In this document: positions 22,101-30,640 of the stretch, one piece after another
Layout of the letters: every line of letters begins with the position of its first letter
How positions within the stretch are numbered: position 1 is the first letter of the stretch
Assembly: GCF_001949145.1 (NCBI RefSeq)
Contig: NW_019091464.1
Location: 275,797-308,250 of the forward strand
DNA: 32,454 bases
Direction of reading: 5' to 3'
DNA from: Acanthaster planci
Taxonomy: Eukaryota > Echinodermata > Asteroidea > Valvatida > Acanthasteridae
Program-made: the position numbers and the translations under genes
Notes under the pieces: generated by a model
The model's database searches: none
Seen by the model: the letters and a program-made list of their open reading frames with translations, nothing else
Told to the model about the DNA's origin: nothing

Positions 22101-25100
22101 GTGAAATACTTTTGAAAGTTCGAAACTTTGAACGGTTGGATTAGTGACGAGAGGCCAGTGGTCAGCGGAACACTTTCAAAGGTATAGTTCCGATAGAAGA
22201 GACTCAAGGAGCTTTCAGATATTCATTTGCATAAAAAACAGAAATGCGTGGGTCTTCAGTGATTTCGATTTATTTTCAATGGGAATAATTAATCAACACA
22301 CATTATTCTTCCACCGCGGCCCCCAAAATGTCTTGTGTCAGACACTGGATTGTGAAATTTGCCATGGTGTATTGTTGCTTTTATTTTGTTCCAGTCAATT
22401 TCTTTTCCTCCAAAGAAGTTTCCAGCCACACGGACACCTTTAATTTCGGAATACAATTCCTTCGGTTTTGTGATACACAGTGATTCGTGTACAGGGCCCA
22501 TCACGCCACATAGTATGTTACTGAAGTTACCAGGTCGCCCGTTCGAATATGATAGGCCTACCAGGTCTTAGAAATGTGAACCCAGTTTTAAATCACTGAG
22601 CCGAGGGCCCGCCCAATATTCTCGCCGCACAACCCGTATACCAAGGACGTACCTGAGCAGATCGGATCGAGATCCGTCCAAGTCCGGTTGGGAGAGTACA
22701 GATTCGGTCCAGAACACTGCCTCCGGGTCTTGCCAAGGATGCGATAGCCTGCATCACAGTGGTAATTCACTACCTCTCCCAGTATGTAAGTCCTGTTTTC
22801 CATGGTACTGTGCAGATGGTCAATGTCTGCTTCGCTCTCAAGAAGCGATGGGCATATCACCTCTGTTTAATAAAAAATAGGCATCAGTCAAAGAAACCTC
22901 ATTGCTATTCTCTTGAAGAAGTATAAATCTACTTCCCCAAACCTAAAATGGTTATTGTGTTTCCGTATGACTGTGTATCGTCGGAACTGCATGATTGGCG
23001 ATGCCGTCTGCGTGTATTTACGTCGATTTCAAAAACAGGCTTTAATTTAAAAACATCATGCGTGCTTCGTGCATCATTTTCTGTTATTGCATTCGGTTAT
23101 CGCGCGTCTGCGTTTAATGAGCAGCAACATTAGCTCACCGCGGCAGGTTGGGATGGGTGGGCTCCACTCGCCCGACATTCCGCATGCGATCTGCACACTG
23201 GGGCCTTCCGTTGAGACGAAGCCCGGCCAGCACTCCACGTTGATCTTGGTGTTGGGACTGAAGGTTGGGTCCTCGTGGTGGCTTCTCCTGTCCGATTCGA
23301 TCAGTGTCCAGTTGGCGCCGTGCAAAACACCCGGACTCCTGCAGCTGTTTCGCGCTGTTTTTTGTCATGTCCAAGACAAAAAAATAGGATTACAGCTCAG
23401 ATTATATATACATTGGTACAAATTTCGATTCATCAGTTGTTAATACTTCAGGGAAGCCAGCCAGGAAAGAAACTGCATATCGTCGTGTGGTGTGTAGATC
23501 AGTGGTGCAACTGTTAATATTCCTGTACGTGGGGATTCAGGGTACCAGTATCAGACAGTGTAATCCAGACATTTTCCTTCATGCAGAATGTCGCTGCGTG
23601 AGAGGATTGTTACCCTTTCCAGCTCTGGATTGACTTTGCCAGTTGGTGTGAATGTACAGTAAAGGGCGCACGTTACGGGAGAACAACATGAACGGTGGAC
23701 TGGATACTGCATGTGTTGCCATGGAAATGCGCGGCATGGTTTGATACTTCAACTCGGCATGGGCACCAAGTCCGCACACAACTCAGCAGAGACTAAAATT
23801 TGTTGCTTCTCAATCCTCATAAAACCCAACAGACAAAATGAAATAAGTTTTTTTTCACTTCCACTGCTGTTTCCCAGGGAAATGTTCTTTAGGCCCTGAT
23901 CTTACTTTATAGTGCCTCGATCTCTCTAAATGCAAACAAGTGAAGATTTCACTCTCAAAAAGAGTGAGTCCTTCACAATTATAATCACTCCAAAAAGAGT
24001 GAAGACATATCCGAAAGAGTGAAGTTCCACTCTGCCAAGGAGCCACACAAACGACAACTCGAAAATGAGTTTCCTTTATATGGATCTTCATTCAGAGTGA
24101 TTTTCACTCTTTCAGAGTGGGTTTTTCATTCTTTGGAGAGAATTTCACCGCTTTCCGAACTGACATGAATGTAACCTTGTTTCCATGGCGAGAAAGAACT
24201 GACTTAGTTTAACCGGCGGCTATAGATACTTCTTATAGTTAATCGGACCTTCTGATATTGAAGAGTGTGTGTAATTTTCACAAGAAAAGGTCTTGCATTG
24301 CAGCCCATGCAGGTTTTATTCTCAGATGATGCGTTTTCGCATGATGCGAAAGTACAAAACCTTTCCCATGATTAGCAATAACACGTGGGAGCTAGGCAAG
24401 TAACGTCCTTGAGGTGGGCCTACACAAGTAGCGCAAGTATCCAGCTTTTGGTACGGGGGGATTCAAAAGGGAATGCGGCTTCTGACTTATTTGACATGAT
24501 GTTGGACAAGACAAAATATCGAAAGCCTCGCTCACGGTCCAGAAATCCTAAGTTTTATTGAATGGTGTTGTTTTCTCAGGGTTTTGGTGCTAGTATTTGA
24601 TACATAAATATTATCATAAAAATCTGATAAATGAATATTAAAATGAAACTAAAAGTGAAAAAAATCATTGAGAAAAAAGGCAGAGTTCGTAACAATTAAA
24701 ATGTAGGCCTATTCAGTAGTACTGGAAAGAGGAAATGAGAAAATGCTGTAAATACGCTGTTCTTATGTAAGGGGGGGAGTGCAAGTGTGGCGAGCATCTG
24801 TAACACAGCGTTACCTAATGTCGCGTGATGTCCAGCAATCTCCCTCTCCTCGTTTTCGAATTTCCATGGAAGGACAATTTTGTTTTGGATGAAGCCACTA
24901 CCCATCAGCGACAAATAGTCAACCAGTGGTCGATTCAATTTATATCGGGCATCAGGGAAAATCGACCAGTGGTTAACAAATTGCCGCTGATCAAATTTGC
25001 CAATATACATAACTGTCTGGAGACACACCATGTACTATCCTAGAGGAAAATGGTTCATGAGAAGGCAACCAGTGTTGACACCTCATGGAAGCTTCCCTAT

Positions 25101-27860
25101 TGAAATGCTGGACTTCCGATACCTTTAGTAAACAATCCTCCCGCGCGACGATTTTAGCCTCTATTCAAGTCGGGTTTCCCCACCCCCCTCCCGATCCCCA
25201 GCGTGTTGTGTATAAAACAAGCTCCCGGTCACAAATTAATGCAACTGCTTATTCGCGGCATTTCAAGTTCTTACCTACGCATTCCGTGATCCCACCGGGA
25301 CCAGTCCACTCTACGCCCCGTGGTGTCACGGTGCAGGTCTTTCTCGCCGGGCCGACTCGGTCAAATCCAGGCTTGCACTTAAAGACGGCCTGTCCGCCTA
25401 CTCGACGGCCCCCTTTAAATCGAACCGCCTTTCCATTCCAGGGCTTCGCTGGTCTCAAACAGCCTCTAACTGAAATACACCGTTTTCACACAAGGAACAC
25501 GGCGTCATCTTTCTAACTTGTCCCTCAAATCCCTTCCCCTCGCTCTAAAAGGTTAAAACTGACACTACCCGAGAAATAACAAAAGAATGACCCAGTCTGG
25601 TATTTTAAATTAGATTATCTCCACAACGCACCATCAAATTTGAAAGAAGTCTTAAACTTAGATAACATTCTAAACAATTTCAGACTTACACATTTGGTAG
25701 AAAACAAATATTACGTTTGGATTTCATTTTTTTGGGGGGGGTAGATGTGGGGTGGAGAGTGATGGGTCGCCCTTAGATACTATTGTGGCGGAATGACTTT
25801 CAAAGTGGGGGGCATTTGTGAGACCATCAGGTATCAGCCATCAAAGAACCTGCTAAGGACGGGGGGGGGATTACTCCCTAGTCGAAAGGTGTGTTTGTGC
25901 GGGGGGGGGTGCTTCCGCGGCACGTGTCTTAGACAAGCACTAACTTCGGGAAAGGAAGGCAAGGGCTAGTCATGGCTGTAGAATCAGTCACTGCTCACAA
26001 ATTCGGGTGCTGAGCAACTAGCATCGCGAGGGGAGCAAGTGGGCGCTCGCCCCGACCCGGAAAAAAAAATGAAAACTAAGATTTTAATAATGGGGGGGGA
26101 GGAGAGGAGAGGGGATGAAAATCACCAATCTGCTAGAAAAAATCTGGAAATTGACTCTTATTCAACTACTAAGAGCTTTGGCCCCCCATTTCCGACCCGG
26201 AAAAAGTGCTTTGCTCTCACCCTGGGAACGAAATACCCTGGCGACACCCTTTGCATCGAGGGGTAATTATAGTCAATGGCCATCTGAATTCTAAATCAGG
26301 TTCCATCAAGGCCTTGCGTGACTGGCCTTCTGTATATAGTTCCGTTGAGATGCACCGTTCGAAAAAGATGTCTGTGCAAAAGAGGCTGATTTTTGAACAA
26401 AAAAAAACCCTGTTTCTGATGCACTTACCTTGGCATTTCGGTGATGCGGACCACTCGCCATTCTCGTTACAAGAGATGATTGAATCGCCACCTTTTAAAG
26501 AAAAGATTTTGTTCTGCCAATTTTCTTGTGTTCTCCCACTTTTTGATTTCGCTGTACACCAAATACCTTACATACATGTTCATCGATTATCGGTAGTTAA
26601 AAGTTTCCATCCTTTATAGGGGAGCTTGCGTATTGACATGTGTAAGGTCATAATAGATTTGGATGGTAGATACAATCGCACTACATACTTCATGTTGCAA
26701 TCAACTGACACCATTGTGCGATTCGCAGGGTGTCAAGCTCCGCTATCCCAGATCTCTGAACAATGTTACATTTATTATTTTGTTCCTATTTAAGCTCCAG
26801 GGCCAGATGGAAATTTTAGACAGGATAATACACCGAAACGAAAGTATAATACCTTGTAGTTGGTAGCCTTTGAGGCAGACGACGACAACCAAGGATTGTT
26901 CCGGGTAGCGCCCGTCAGCTCCAGGTCTGGCATAAGCACCGAACTCGTACGTCCCGCCGGCCACCGGCGGGGGCTCTGGGCAGCCTTCTCCCGCTGTATT
27001 AGTACGACATTTTACGTTCACTAAGTATAGGCCTACTGTTATCAAAACTATTGTTGCTGGGGATATCGTGATCTACTATCAGTTGGCATAACTACCAGGG
27101 GGATGTCCCCATTCAAATGGAAGTCCTTGCCTCGGGTGCCCAACATTTGAAATTTTGGAGATGTAAGTAACTAAGATCTTGTCGCACCCTCGGGTTCCCC
27201 CTAAGAAATTTCACCATAGTTATTGTTATCACCAAAGCAGAGATTTATAGTGTTGCATGCATATACGGGGAAAACAGTGTGAAGCAGCTTGCAGTAACAC
27301 CATGCAGGGCAAGAAAAACTCAATATGTTCGTGACTTTTGGTGGGAGTCTGAAAAGAACGGCGGCCTCAAATGTTTCCCGCAATGTGCCCTCACTCTCTT
27401 GCACGTCGTTGGAGGGTGTACTGGTGTGCATATACATTGACCATTCCTAATGCAGTTACCACAACTTATCAACACACTGATCAAGGGCTCTCGGGATAAG
27501 CTGCGGCGAGTCCTCTTATGTCTGAGCCGAGTTTCGGTGAGAAAGAGAACGGGATAAACAAGCAGGAAGAACATCGTGCAGCTGCAGGGTACAAATTTGC
27601 TGTCTTCTGAAATATCCTGCATCAAAATGGGTGCTAGCGCGGACAGCCAGAAGTTCGGGCGTAACATGCATTGATGCTAAGTTGGGATACCCAAGTTCAT
27701 TTCAGATTAGCGCCCAGATAATTTTGCTGTTCAGTCTTTCCTCCCGAGCAGCTCCATGAAATTGGGCTTAGAGTACAAAATGGTCCGTACCTGAAATAGA
27801 CACTACGGCGAGCAGCAGAATCGCCAGGCAGACGACGATCTTCGCGGCGGGATTTACCAT
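9676..27860 (-). CDS. Bf: Complement factor B/C2-like protein, complete gene, 16 coding exons
   Basis: Coding exons, 5' to 3' on the minus strand: 27860-27791, 26993-26853, 26491-26429, 25469-25275, 23354-23139, 22862-22653, 20988-20806, 20261-20040, 19614-19373, 18424-18271, 16711-16601, 16250-16029, 13983-13835, 12004-11902, 11234-11040, 10142-9676. They sum to 2943 nt, 980 codons plus stop, with every junction GT-AG and in frame. Domains: signal peptide about 1-23; CCP modules about 28-90, 95-155, 161-227, 232-297, 302-356 and 376-432; VWA about 482-676; serine protease from Ile695. MIDAS residues are D489, S491, S493, a Thr at 567-571 and D602. The catalytic triad is H746, D798, S920. In vertebrates factor B binds C3b through CCP and VWA and becomes the convertase protease. 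Human factor B has three CCPs and is shorter. N-glycosylation sequons lie in CCP4, CCP5 and the protease domain. The domain order identifies the family; the precise orthologue (Bf, C2 or a paralogue) is inferred. UTRs are not defined. Confidence 0.95.
11040..11234 (-). CDS. Bf: Factor B-like exon 15: catalytic aspartate
   Basis: Residues 761-825. [20 protein letters not shown], then [20 protein letters not shown] with catalytic D798, then VRPICLPQP with C818. Sequons at N789-F-S and N807-A-T. Acceptor TTTCAG, donor GTGAGG, phase 1-1. Confidence 0.94.
11704..11873 (+). mobile_element. Foldback MITE family M, copy 3 (intron 14)
   Basis: Lies in intron 14 of the factor B-like gene, about 30 bp below exon 14. 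Arms pair from GGCGATTCACAA inward, and the centre CGAAATCTGTCGACC pairs with GGTCGACAGATTTCG, giving the most complete hairpin of the four copies. Confidence 0.85.
11902..12004 (-). CDS. Bf: Factor B-like exon 14: catalytic histidine
   Basis: Residues 727-760. [21 protein letters not shown] carries the catalytic H746 and the C731-C747 pair, and an extra cysteine follows at C751. Two donors are possible. GTTAGG, after CCC AAG, would break frame; GTAGGG at 11901 gives the phase-1 end needed by exon 15 and adds the strand VRIYTG, so it is chosen. Acceptor TTCCAG. Confidence 0.92.
12040..12850. repeat. Degenerate inverted satellite (intron 13)
   Basis: The right half (about 12570-12815) repeats a diverged unit built on TATCTCGTAA every roughly 30-50 bp. 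The left half (about 12240-12460) carries the inverse, TTACGAGATG and TTTTAAGAGATA, so the two halves face each other around 12490. The minus-strand ORF at 12553-12837 merely translates the repeat (YETYF, YEINIF, YEICMF, YEIYLE). Confidence 0.5.
12957..13251 (+). repeat. Dispersed repeat R, copy 2 (intron 13)
   Basis: Second copy of the repeat described at 5374, same orientation, ending at GTCGCTCGAACTT just before MITE copy 4. It has no coding potential of its own. Confidence 0.65.
13256..13429 (+). mobile_element. Foldback MITE family M, copy 4 (intron 13)
   Basis: Ends TACGGGC and GCCCGTA, with arms holding GTTGGCCAATCACAATGCG and its complement. It sits directly at the end of a copy of dispersed repeat R, possibly inserted into it, and lies in intron 13 of the factor B-like gene. 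Confidence 0.85.
13835..13983 (-). CDS. Bf: Factor B-like exon 13: protease domain start with R-IVGG site
   Basis: Residues 677-726. [18 protein letters not shown] leads to [21 protein letters not shown]694-I695 is a textbook trypsinogen-type activation site. C681 would pair with C818 to hold the chains together after cleavage. C714, C720 and C725 are extra cysteines just before the conserved C731. Acceptor TCTCAG (phase 1), donor GTGAGA (phase 0). Confidence 0.93.
16029..16250 (-). CDS. Bf: Factor B-like exon 12: VWA C-terminal half
   Basis: Residues 603-676. [17 protein letters not shown] continues directly from the TDG of exon 11. [20 protein letters not shown] is the last core strand, and [19 protein letters not shown] the closing helix, as in vertebrate factor B. 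Acceptor TTATAG, donor GTAAGT, phase 1-1. Intron 12, which follows, is the longest in the gene (2045 bp). Confidence 0.94.
16601..16711 (-). CDS. Bf: Factor B-like exon 11: VWA MIDAS threonine and aspartate
   Basis: Residues 566-602. [16 protein letters not shown] supplies the MIDAS threonine loop, and [10 protein letters not shown] (D602) the last MIDAS aspartate. Acceptor CCACAG, donor GTAAGA, phase 1-1. It lacks an ATG and was found from domain continuity between exons 10 and 12. Confidence 0.92.
16775..16915. mobile_element. Small inverted-repeat element (intron 10)
   Basis: AATTAGACGCC at the left end and GGCGTCTAATT at the right are exact inverses, with CGCGCGC tracts placed symmetrically inside (near 16791 and 16850). 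About 140 bp, non-coding. Lies next to another foldback. Confidence 0.5.
16922..17094. repeat. Foldback with about 65-bp arms (intron 10)
   Basis: The left arm (16922-16985) contains TATCGACAAGAATATAATAT and AAATCAGAGTTCTGAAA. The right arm (17030-17094) is its inverted, slightly diverged copy, ending CTTGTCGATA. The unpaired centre is about 45 bp. Confidence 0.7.
18271..18424 (-). CDS. Bf: Factor B-like exon 10: VWA, second part
   Basis: Residues 515-565. [20 protein letters not shown] corresponds to the VWA strand that reads VKPRYGLVTYAT in vertebrate factor B. It is followed by a helix ending near HIRDLG. Acceptor ATCCAG (phase 0), donor GTAAAC (phase 1). Confidence 0.92.
18590..18996 (+). 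repeat. Dispersed repeat P, copy 1 (intron 9)
   Basis: Matches 21773-22103 in the same order and orientation: CATGGGCGTAAATCCCGGG, a G-rich TATATA block, TTTTCAGACTTCC, TTCAATATCACTCAAAA, ATCAATATTATGAACATCGACC, GAGTCATATG, a CCCACCC/TTTCCCC stretch and ACGCCACTG. Non-coding and of unknown type. Confidence 0.75.
19373..19614 (-). CDS. Bf: Factor B-like exon 9: Ba/Bb-type linker and start of VWA
   Basis: Residues 434-514. A flexible linker ([16 protein letters not shown], then Pro/Asp/Ser-rich) leads to GPRGR (R472), followed by [17 protein letters not shown] and the MIDAS start DVSGS (D489, S491, S493). The segment from 473 to 489 aligns without gaps to the start of vertebrate Bb, placing R472 at the factor D cleavage position. 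Acceptor AACAG; donor GTATTT is phase 0, the first break from the phase-1 series of the CCP exons. Confidence 0.94.
19692..19918. mobile_element. Possible hAT-type MITE (intron 8 side of exon 9)
   Basis: Begins CAGGGGCGGATCC and ends GAATCTGCTCCTG, whose complement CAGGAGCAGATTC matches the start with a few changes. CAGGGGCGGATC-like ends are typical of hAT-derived MITEs. No clean 8-bp duplication remains. Interior is A/T-rich and non-coding. Confidence 0.4.
20040..20261 (-). CDS. Bf: Factor B-like exon 8: CCP6, the VWA-proximal CCP
   Basis: Residues 360-433. The motif [15 protein letters not shown] closely resembles the last CCP of vertebrate factor B and C2, which has CPNPG/CSNPG-IPIG at the same place next to VWA. 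A Cys-containing leader (TPCTSL, C362) precedes it, as in vertebrate factor [12 protein letters not shown] (C432) closes the module. Acceptor CTGTAG, donor GTGACT, phase 1-1. Confidence 0.93.
20806..20988 (-). CDS. Bf: Factor B-like exon 7: CCP5
   Basis: A compact canonical sushi module (residues 299-359): [43 protein letters not shown]. Cysteines C302 to C356; one NGT sequon. Acceptor CAACAG, strong donor GTGAGT, phase 1-1. Confidence 0.94.
21773..22103 (+). repeat. Dispersed repeat P, copy 2 (intron 6)
   Basis: Second copy of repeat P, in intron 6 of the factor B-like gene. It is shorter than copy 1 through small deletions but shares both ends (CATGGGCGTATATCCCGGG and ACGCCACTG). The ORFs across it are accidental. 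Confidence 0.75.
22653..22862 (-). CDS. Bf: Factor B-like exon 6: CCP4
   Basis: Residues 229-298 with cysteines C232, C264, C278 and C297 and Trp290. Two N-glycosylation sequons (N251-R-T and N287-R-T). Acceptor AAACAG, donor GTACGT, phase 1-1. The N-terminal part (residues 236-255) is longer than in a standard sushi module. Confidence 0.92.
23139..23354 (-). CDS. Bf: Factor B-like exon 5: CCP3
   Basis: Residues 157-228. Cys161 opens the module, VECWPGF marks the second cysteine, [14 protein letters not shown] the third and the tryptophan, and PTC (C227) closes it. The start is set by phase: the acceptor CAG ending at 23355 is one of several nearby AGs, and it is the one that keeps frame and includes the first cysteine. 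Donor GTGAGC. The N-terminal half is longer than usual, with an acidic and His-containing stretch. Confidence 0.88.
23940..24145. repeat. Cluster of AGAGTGA / TCACTCT motifs (intron 4)
   Basis: At least five AGAGTG and five CACTC blocks alternate over 200 bp, often as local inverted pairs such as CACTCTCAAAAAGAGTG and CACTCTTTCAGAGTG, separated by A or T runs. It looks like a simple sequence or MITE with internal sub-repeats. Confidence 0.6.
24905..24990. repeat. Hairpin with 31-bp arms (intron 4)
   Basis: TCAGCGACAAATAGTCAACC plus AGTGGTCGATT on the left is mirrored by AATCGACCAGTGGTTAACAA plus ATTGCCGCTGA on the right, with four mismatches or so and a 24-bp loop. A related GGTCAACGACTGGTCGATTT stretch occurs near 20600. 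Confidence 0.65.
25275..25469 (-). CDS. Bf: Factor B-like exon 4: CCP2
   Basis: A single-exon sushi module (residues 92-156) with four cysteines (C95, FKC, KTC, C155), the GFDRVG turn and the EWTG tryptophan. It is basic (many Arg and Lys). Acceptor TTTCAG, donor GTAAGA, phase 1-1. Confidence 0.93.
25734..26099 (+). repeat. Four runs of 8-9 guanines (intron 3 side of exon 4)
   Basis: G runs at 25734-25741, 25861-25869, 25901-25909 and 26092-26099 lie within 370 bp on the plus strand, the template side for this gene. Two CCGACCCGGAAAAA words (26052 and 26193) flank part of it. Confidence 0.8.
26429..26491 (-). CDS. Bf: Factor B-like exon 3: second part of CCP1
   Basis: A 63-nt exon (residues 71-91) reading [20 protein letters not shown], which supplies the third and fourth cysteines, the CCP tryptophan and the C-terminal strand missing from exon 2. 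Acceptor AAAAG, donor GTAAGT, phase 1 on both sides. A short exon like this is easily lost by gene callers; without it CCP1 would lack its second disulfide. Confidence 0.92.
26853..26993 (-). CDS. Bf: Factor B-like exon 2: first part of CCP1
   Basis: Residues 24-70. After the signal peptide the chain reads [14 protein letters not shown], with Cys28 the first CCP cysteine, then [12 protein letters not shown], the second-cysteine strand. Acceptor ACAG and donor GTATTA are both phase 1. This is the only CCP split by an intron (361 bp), here between its second and third cysteines. Confidence 0.92.
27791..27860 (-). CDS. Bf: Factor B-like exon 1: start codon and signal peptide
   Basis: Encodes 23 residues and one base of the next codon: a charged start (MVNPAAK) and a hydrophobic run rich in Val, Leu, Ile and Ala ending VVSIS, a typical secretory signal. 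The start is chosen because an in-frame TAA lies six codons upstream (27876-27878), no ATG intervenes, and the context has A at -3 and G at +4. The donor is GTACGG at 27790. The phase-1 end matches exon 2. It is too short to find by ORF length and was located by reading upstream of the first CCP exon. Confidence 0.88.
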
Positions 27861-29516
27861 CGTAAGCCCTCGGCGTTAATGCAACTGTATTCGAAAAAGA
27901 TTCCGGCAATAAAGCCAAATTTTGCGAGCCAGCGCGAGACAGCACTGGTCAAAACTCGGCTGCGCGACAAAACAACTGAACCACGAACTACAATGCGACC
28001 CCCTCTATTACACGCCTCCACACGAAGAGTTCGAGTGACACTGCGGAAGCGATGCACATGGCGTGATGTTTATTTTCGCTACATACATTTGTATCACAGA
28101 TGCGTTCGCTGTTCGAAATTTACAATGACAACTTCCTCTTATTGTACTTCCCAACTGCGGTTTTTGTATGGCAAGGGTTGGCGGAAATTATAGTTACTTG
28201 TCACACACAAGCTCTACCCAACACAAGCTGCTTTTAATTTTTTCTACTAAAAGAAAGAATCCACTTTTTTGTAGGACTGGGCATTTAATTTTCAGAATCC
28301 CTAAAAACATATTACGTGTGACCGGTTTTTCCTTCCGCACATGTTTTTATCTCATTTGTCAGAGTTTCCTTTAGTGAACTCAGCCCTATAGAGGGTTTGC
28401 ATGGCTGCCATTTTGCAGGCCAAAGTTTTGTTCCACAGGGTATGCACAAAGGAGGTTTCTCCAAGGAACAGAACTGCACTGCAGGATGGCTACCAAGGAA
28501 AGCCCACATGCCCATGTAATGAAGGATGACTTACCGTCTACCATTTCTCTCTTCATGAAGACATTCAAAATCTAAACTGAAAAATGAATACTTCCTTTTT
28601 GTGATATGTTTATTTAGCATAAAAGATCTGCGATTGCCGGTAATGAAACTGCATTATTGTAGTGTAGCAGTTTCTATACAATAGCTTCAATTATTCAGGT
28701 ATCCGAATTTTAGACGGGAAACATTCCACAGGTATAAGTATAACGTAAAGAACATTTTGTTCTCAGTATTTGTGCTGATTGCTAGTTATTTGATGCATTA
28801 CTCATTCCTTTTCCTCGTATAAATATCGGCCTACTGTACACATTACATGTATAAGTGAATTGTTTCTCATCACGAGGCATGTGACCTTTAAAAGCTTACA
28901 TGTCACTTTTGGAAGTGACGTTTTTCTTACCATCAGGATCATTGTTCTCGGATGATATTACTCATTCACACTCACTGTTTCTGATAATCACACCAAGATT
29001 TTCCATTCTTCTTGGAACTACATCCCGTTTCCCTCTAAGCCCCACCTCATGAACAGTTTGTAAGTTCAACCCTATAGTTCAATCCCCTCAGCAGAGAGTT
29101 CGGCAGAGTTCAATTTAGTTAGGTCAGTCTGTTTTCAGATCAAGTCAGATTCTTCAGTCTGTATAGATGAAGCAGTCACAGCATTCCAACAAGTTCACTT
29201 GCAGTCTACCGCAACACTTCTCAGTCACTGTTATTGACCAAAGTTAAATTTTCAGGATTTGTAAATGGGTATAAAAGTGGTTTATTTTACTCTCAGTACA
29301 ATTTTAACAGGTTATACACACTTTTCTACAATTTTTTTTTTCATTTTTACAAGCCTTAACGTATTTGTTTATGTTATATTCTTATAGAAACGTAAAGACC
29401 CGAAAAAATTTAAAAGCAATCAAATCACGACAGAAACAGCATAAAGAACGATACAAATTGTGTCAGCAACACAACAAATAGAAACAAGGAAGTCCGCAGC
29501 TGTCTTCGAGACGACT

Positions 29517-29580
29517 CTAGAAGTATGGCTTGCTATCGATGGCACTGCGCTTCACCTCTTCAGCAGAGGATGCGACATGA
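29517..29580 (-). CDS. Candidate terminal exon of an unidentified gene
   Basis: After an AG acceptor (TTATTCAG) an open frame encodes HVASSAEEVKRSAIDSKPYF and a TAG stop. An AATAAA on the minus strand follows about 230 bp downstream (29281-29286), a plausible 3' UTR length. The polypyrimidine tract is poor, the exon is tiny, and no preceding exon is recognisable between 29581 and 32454. It could be chance. Confidence 0.2.
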
Positions 29581-29594
29581 CTGAATAAGCCTTT

Positions 29595-29946
29595 TACGAG
29601 TAAAATTTGAATAAAATCTGGTACACTAAAAGAAAGAGTTCTATAAATCGACATGAACATAACAATTTGAATTCTCCTTACTGAAGACACTGTTGCTATA
29701 CCGCGTGATTCGAGGCAGGCTTTAGCTTGGTTACACTATTAAGAGACGCCTTGCACCAATACATTGTTTTAATGGATAAGAAGGGCACAAAGGAACCAGT
29801 CCATTCCAGAGATGGTGGTCGCTATACAAAAGCTTGCCCTGAATCACGAGGTATAGCAACAGTGTCATCAGTCTGAGGAATTTTTGTTATGTTTATAATA
29901 CAATCAGAAAAAATCAGTGTACCGGATTTATTCAAATTTTACTCGC
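29595..29946. mobile_element. 352-bp foldback element
   Basis: Long imperfect inverted repeat. The outer arms pair GAGTAAAATTTGAATAAA with its complement at the far end, the middle arms pair around AACATAACAA, and the inner arms pair GACACTGTTGCTATACC with its complement at 29850-29866. The centre near 29740-29820 is unpaired. No ORF of note, so a non-autonomous foldback transposon is the likely origin. Confidence 0.75.
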
Positions 29947-30469
29947 AAACTATTGAAGGCGTGAACTTGAAATAGCATCGCGCCCCCAAGTTATCCCCCG
30001 CGCTATGAAATTTCCAAACGAGCGTAACTGTTGTTCTACGGAGGGGGGGGGGCTGGTTTGTCAGTTATGTTGCCCAATGTGCAGGCCGATGACAAAATTA
30101 GTTCGCAGTTTCTTCAAATAGTTGGCCTGTATCATTGTGGGGTGGAATTGGCCCTCGTATATTGTTGTACTCTTGGTTTCTAATCCCATTGACCGACCCT
30201 CGTGACTTGGGAGGGGGGGCTCTCATGCTTGTGGTTCGGCTCTAGTTGGGGAATATTGTAACTGATCATGCTCGAGAAATATCACACTTTGCTCTTTCTA
30301 AGGACCATACAGAGCTGCATGATGCTTTCTCCGACTGAGATGAAAATTTACGTATGTACAAAGCAGGCTTGCATCCACGTTCCCGATAACTTTTTCTGCA
30401 GTATAAGTACGTTGAGGCATGGATTCGGGTTCCAGAGGTAAGATAGGCTACAGACCCAGCCCCCCATAA

Positions 30470-30640
30470 GATAAAATTTAAAAAATGAGAAAAAGCAAAA
30501 TAACAACAACAGCAGCAGCAGCAACAATAAAACCAACGAAAAACTCAACAGACAAAACAAAGAAAAAGACAAATAAATAAAAAAAACCAAAACCTGGGGA
30601 AAAATCCAAACAAAACAAAACCTACACCAGAAAATCTTAT
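30470..30640 (+). repeat. A-rich low-complexity tract with short CAA/CAG run
   Basis: Roughly 150 bp of AAAC/AAAAT-type sequence around AACAACAACAGCAGCAGCAG. The minus-strand ORF across it (runs of Leu and Phe) is a compositional artefact. Confidence 0.8.
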
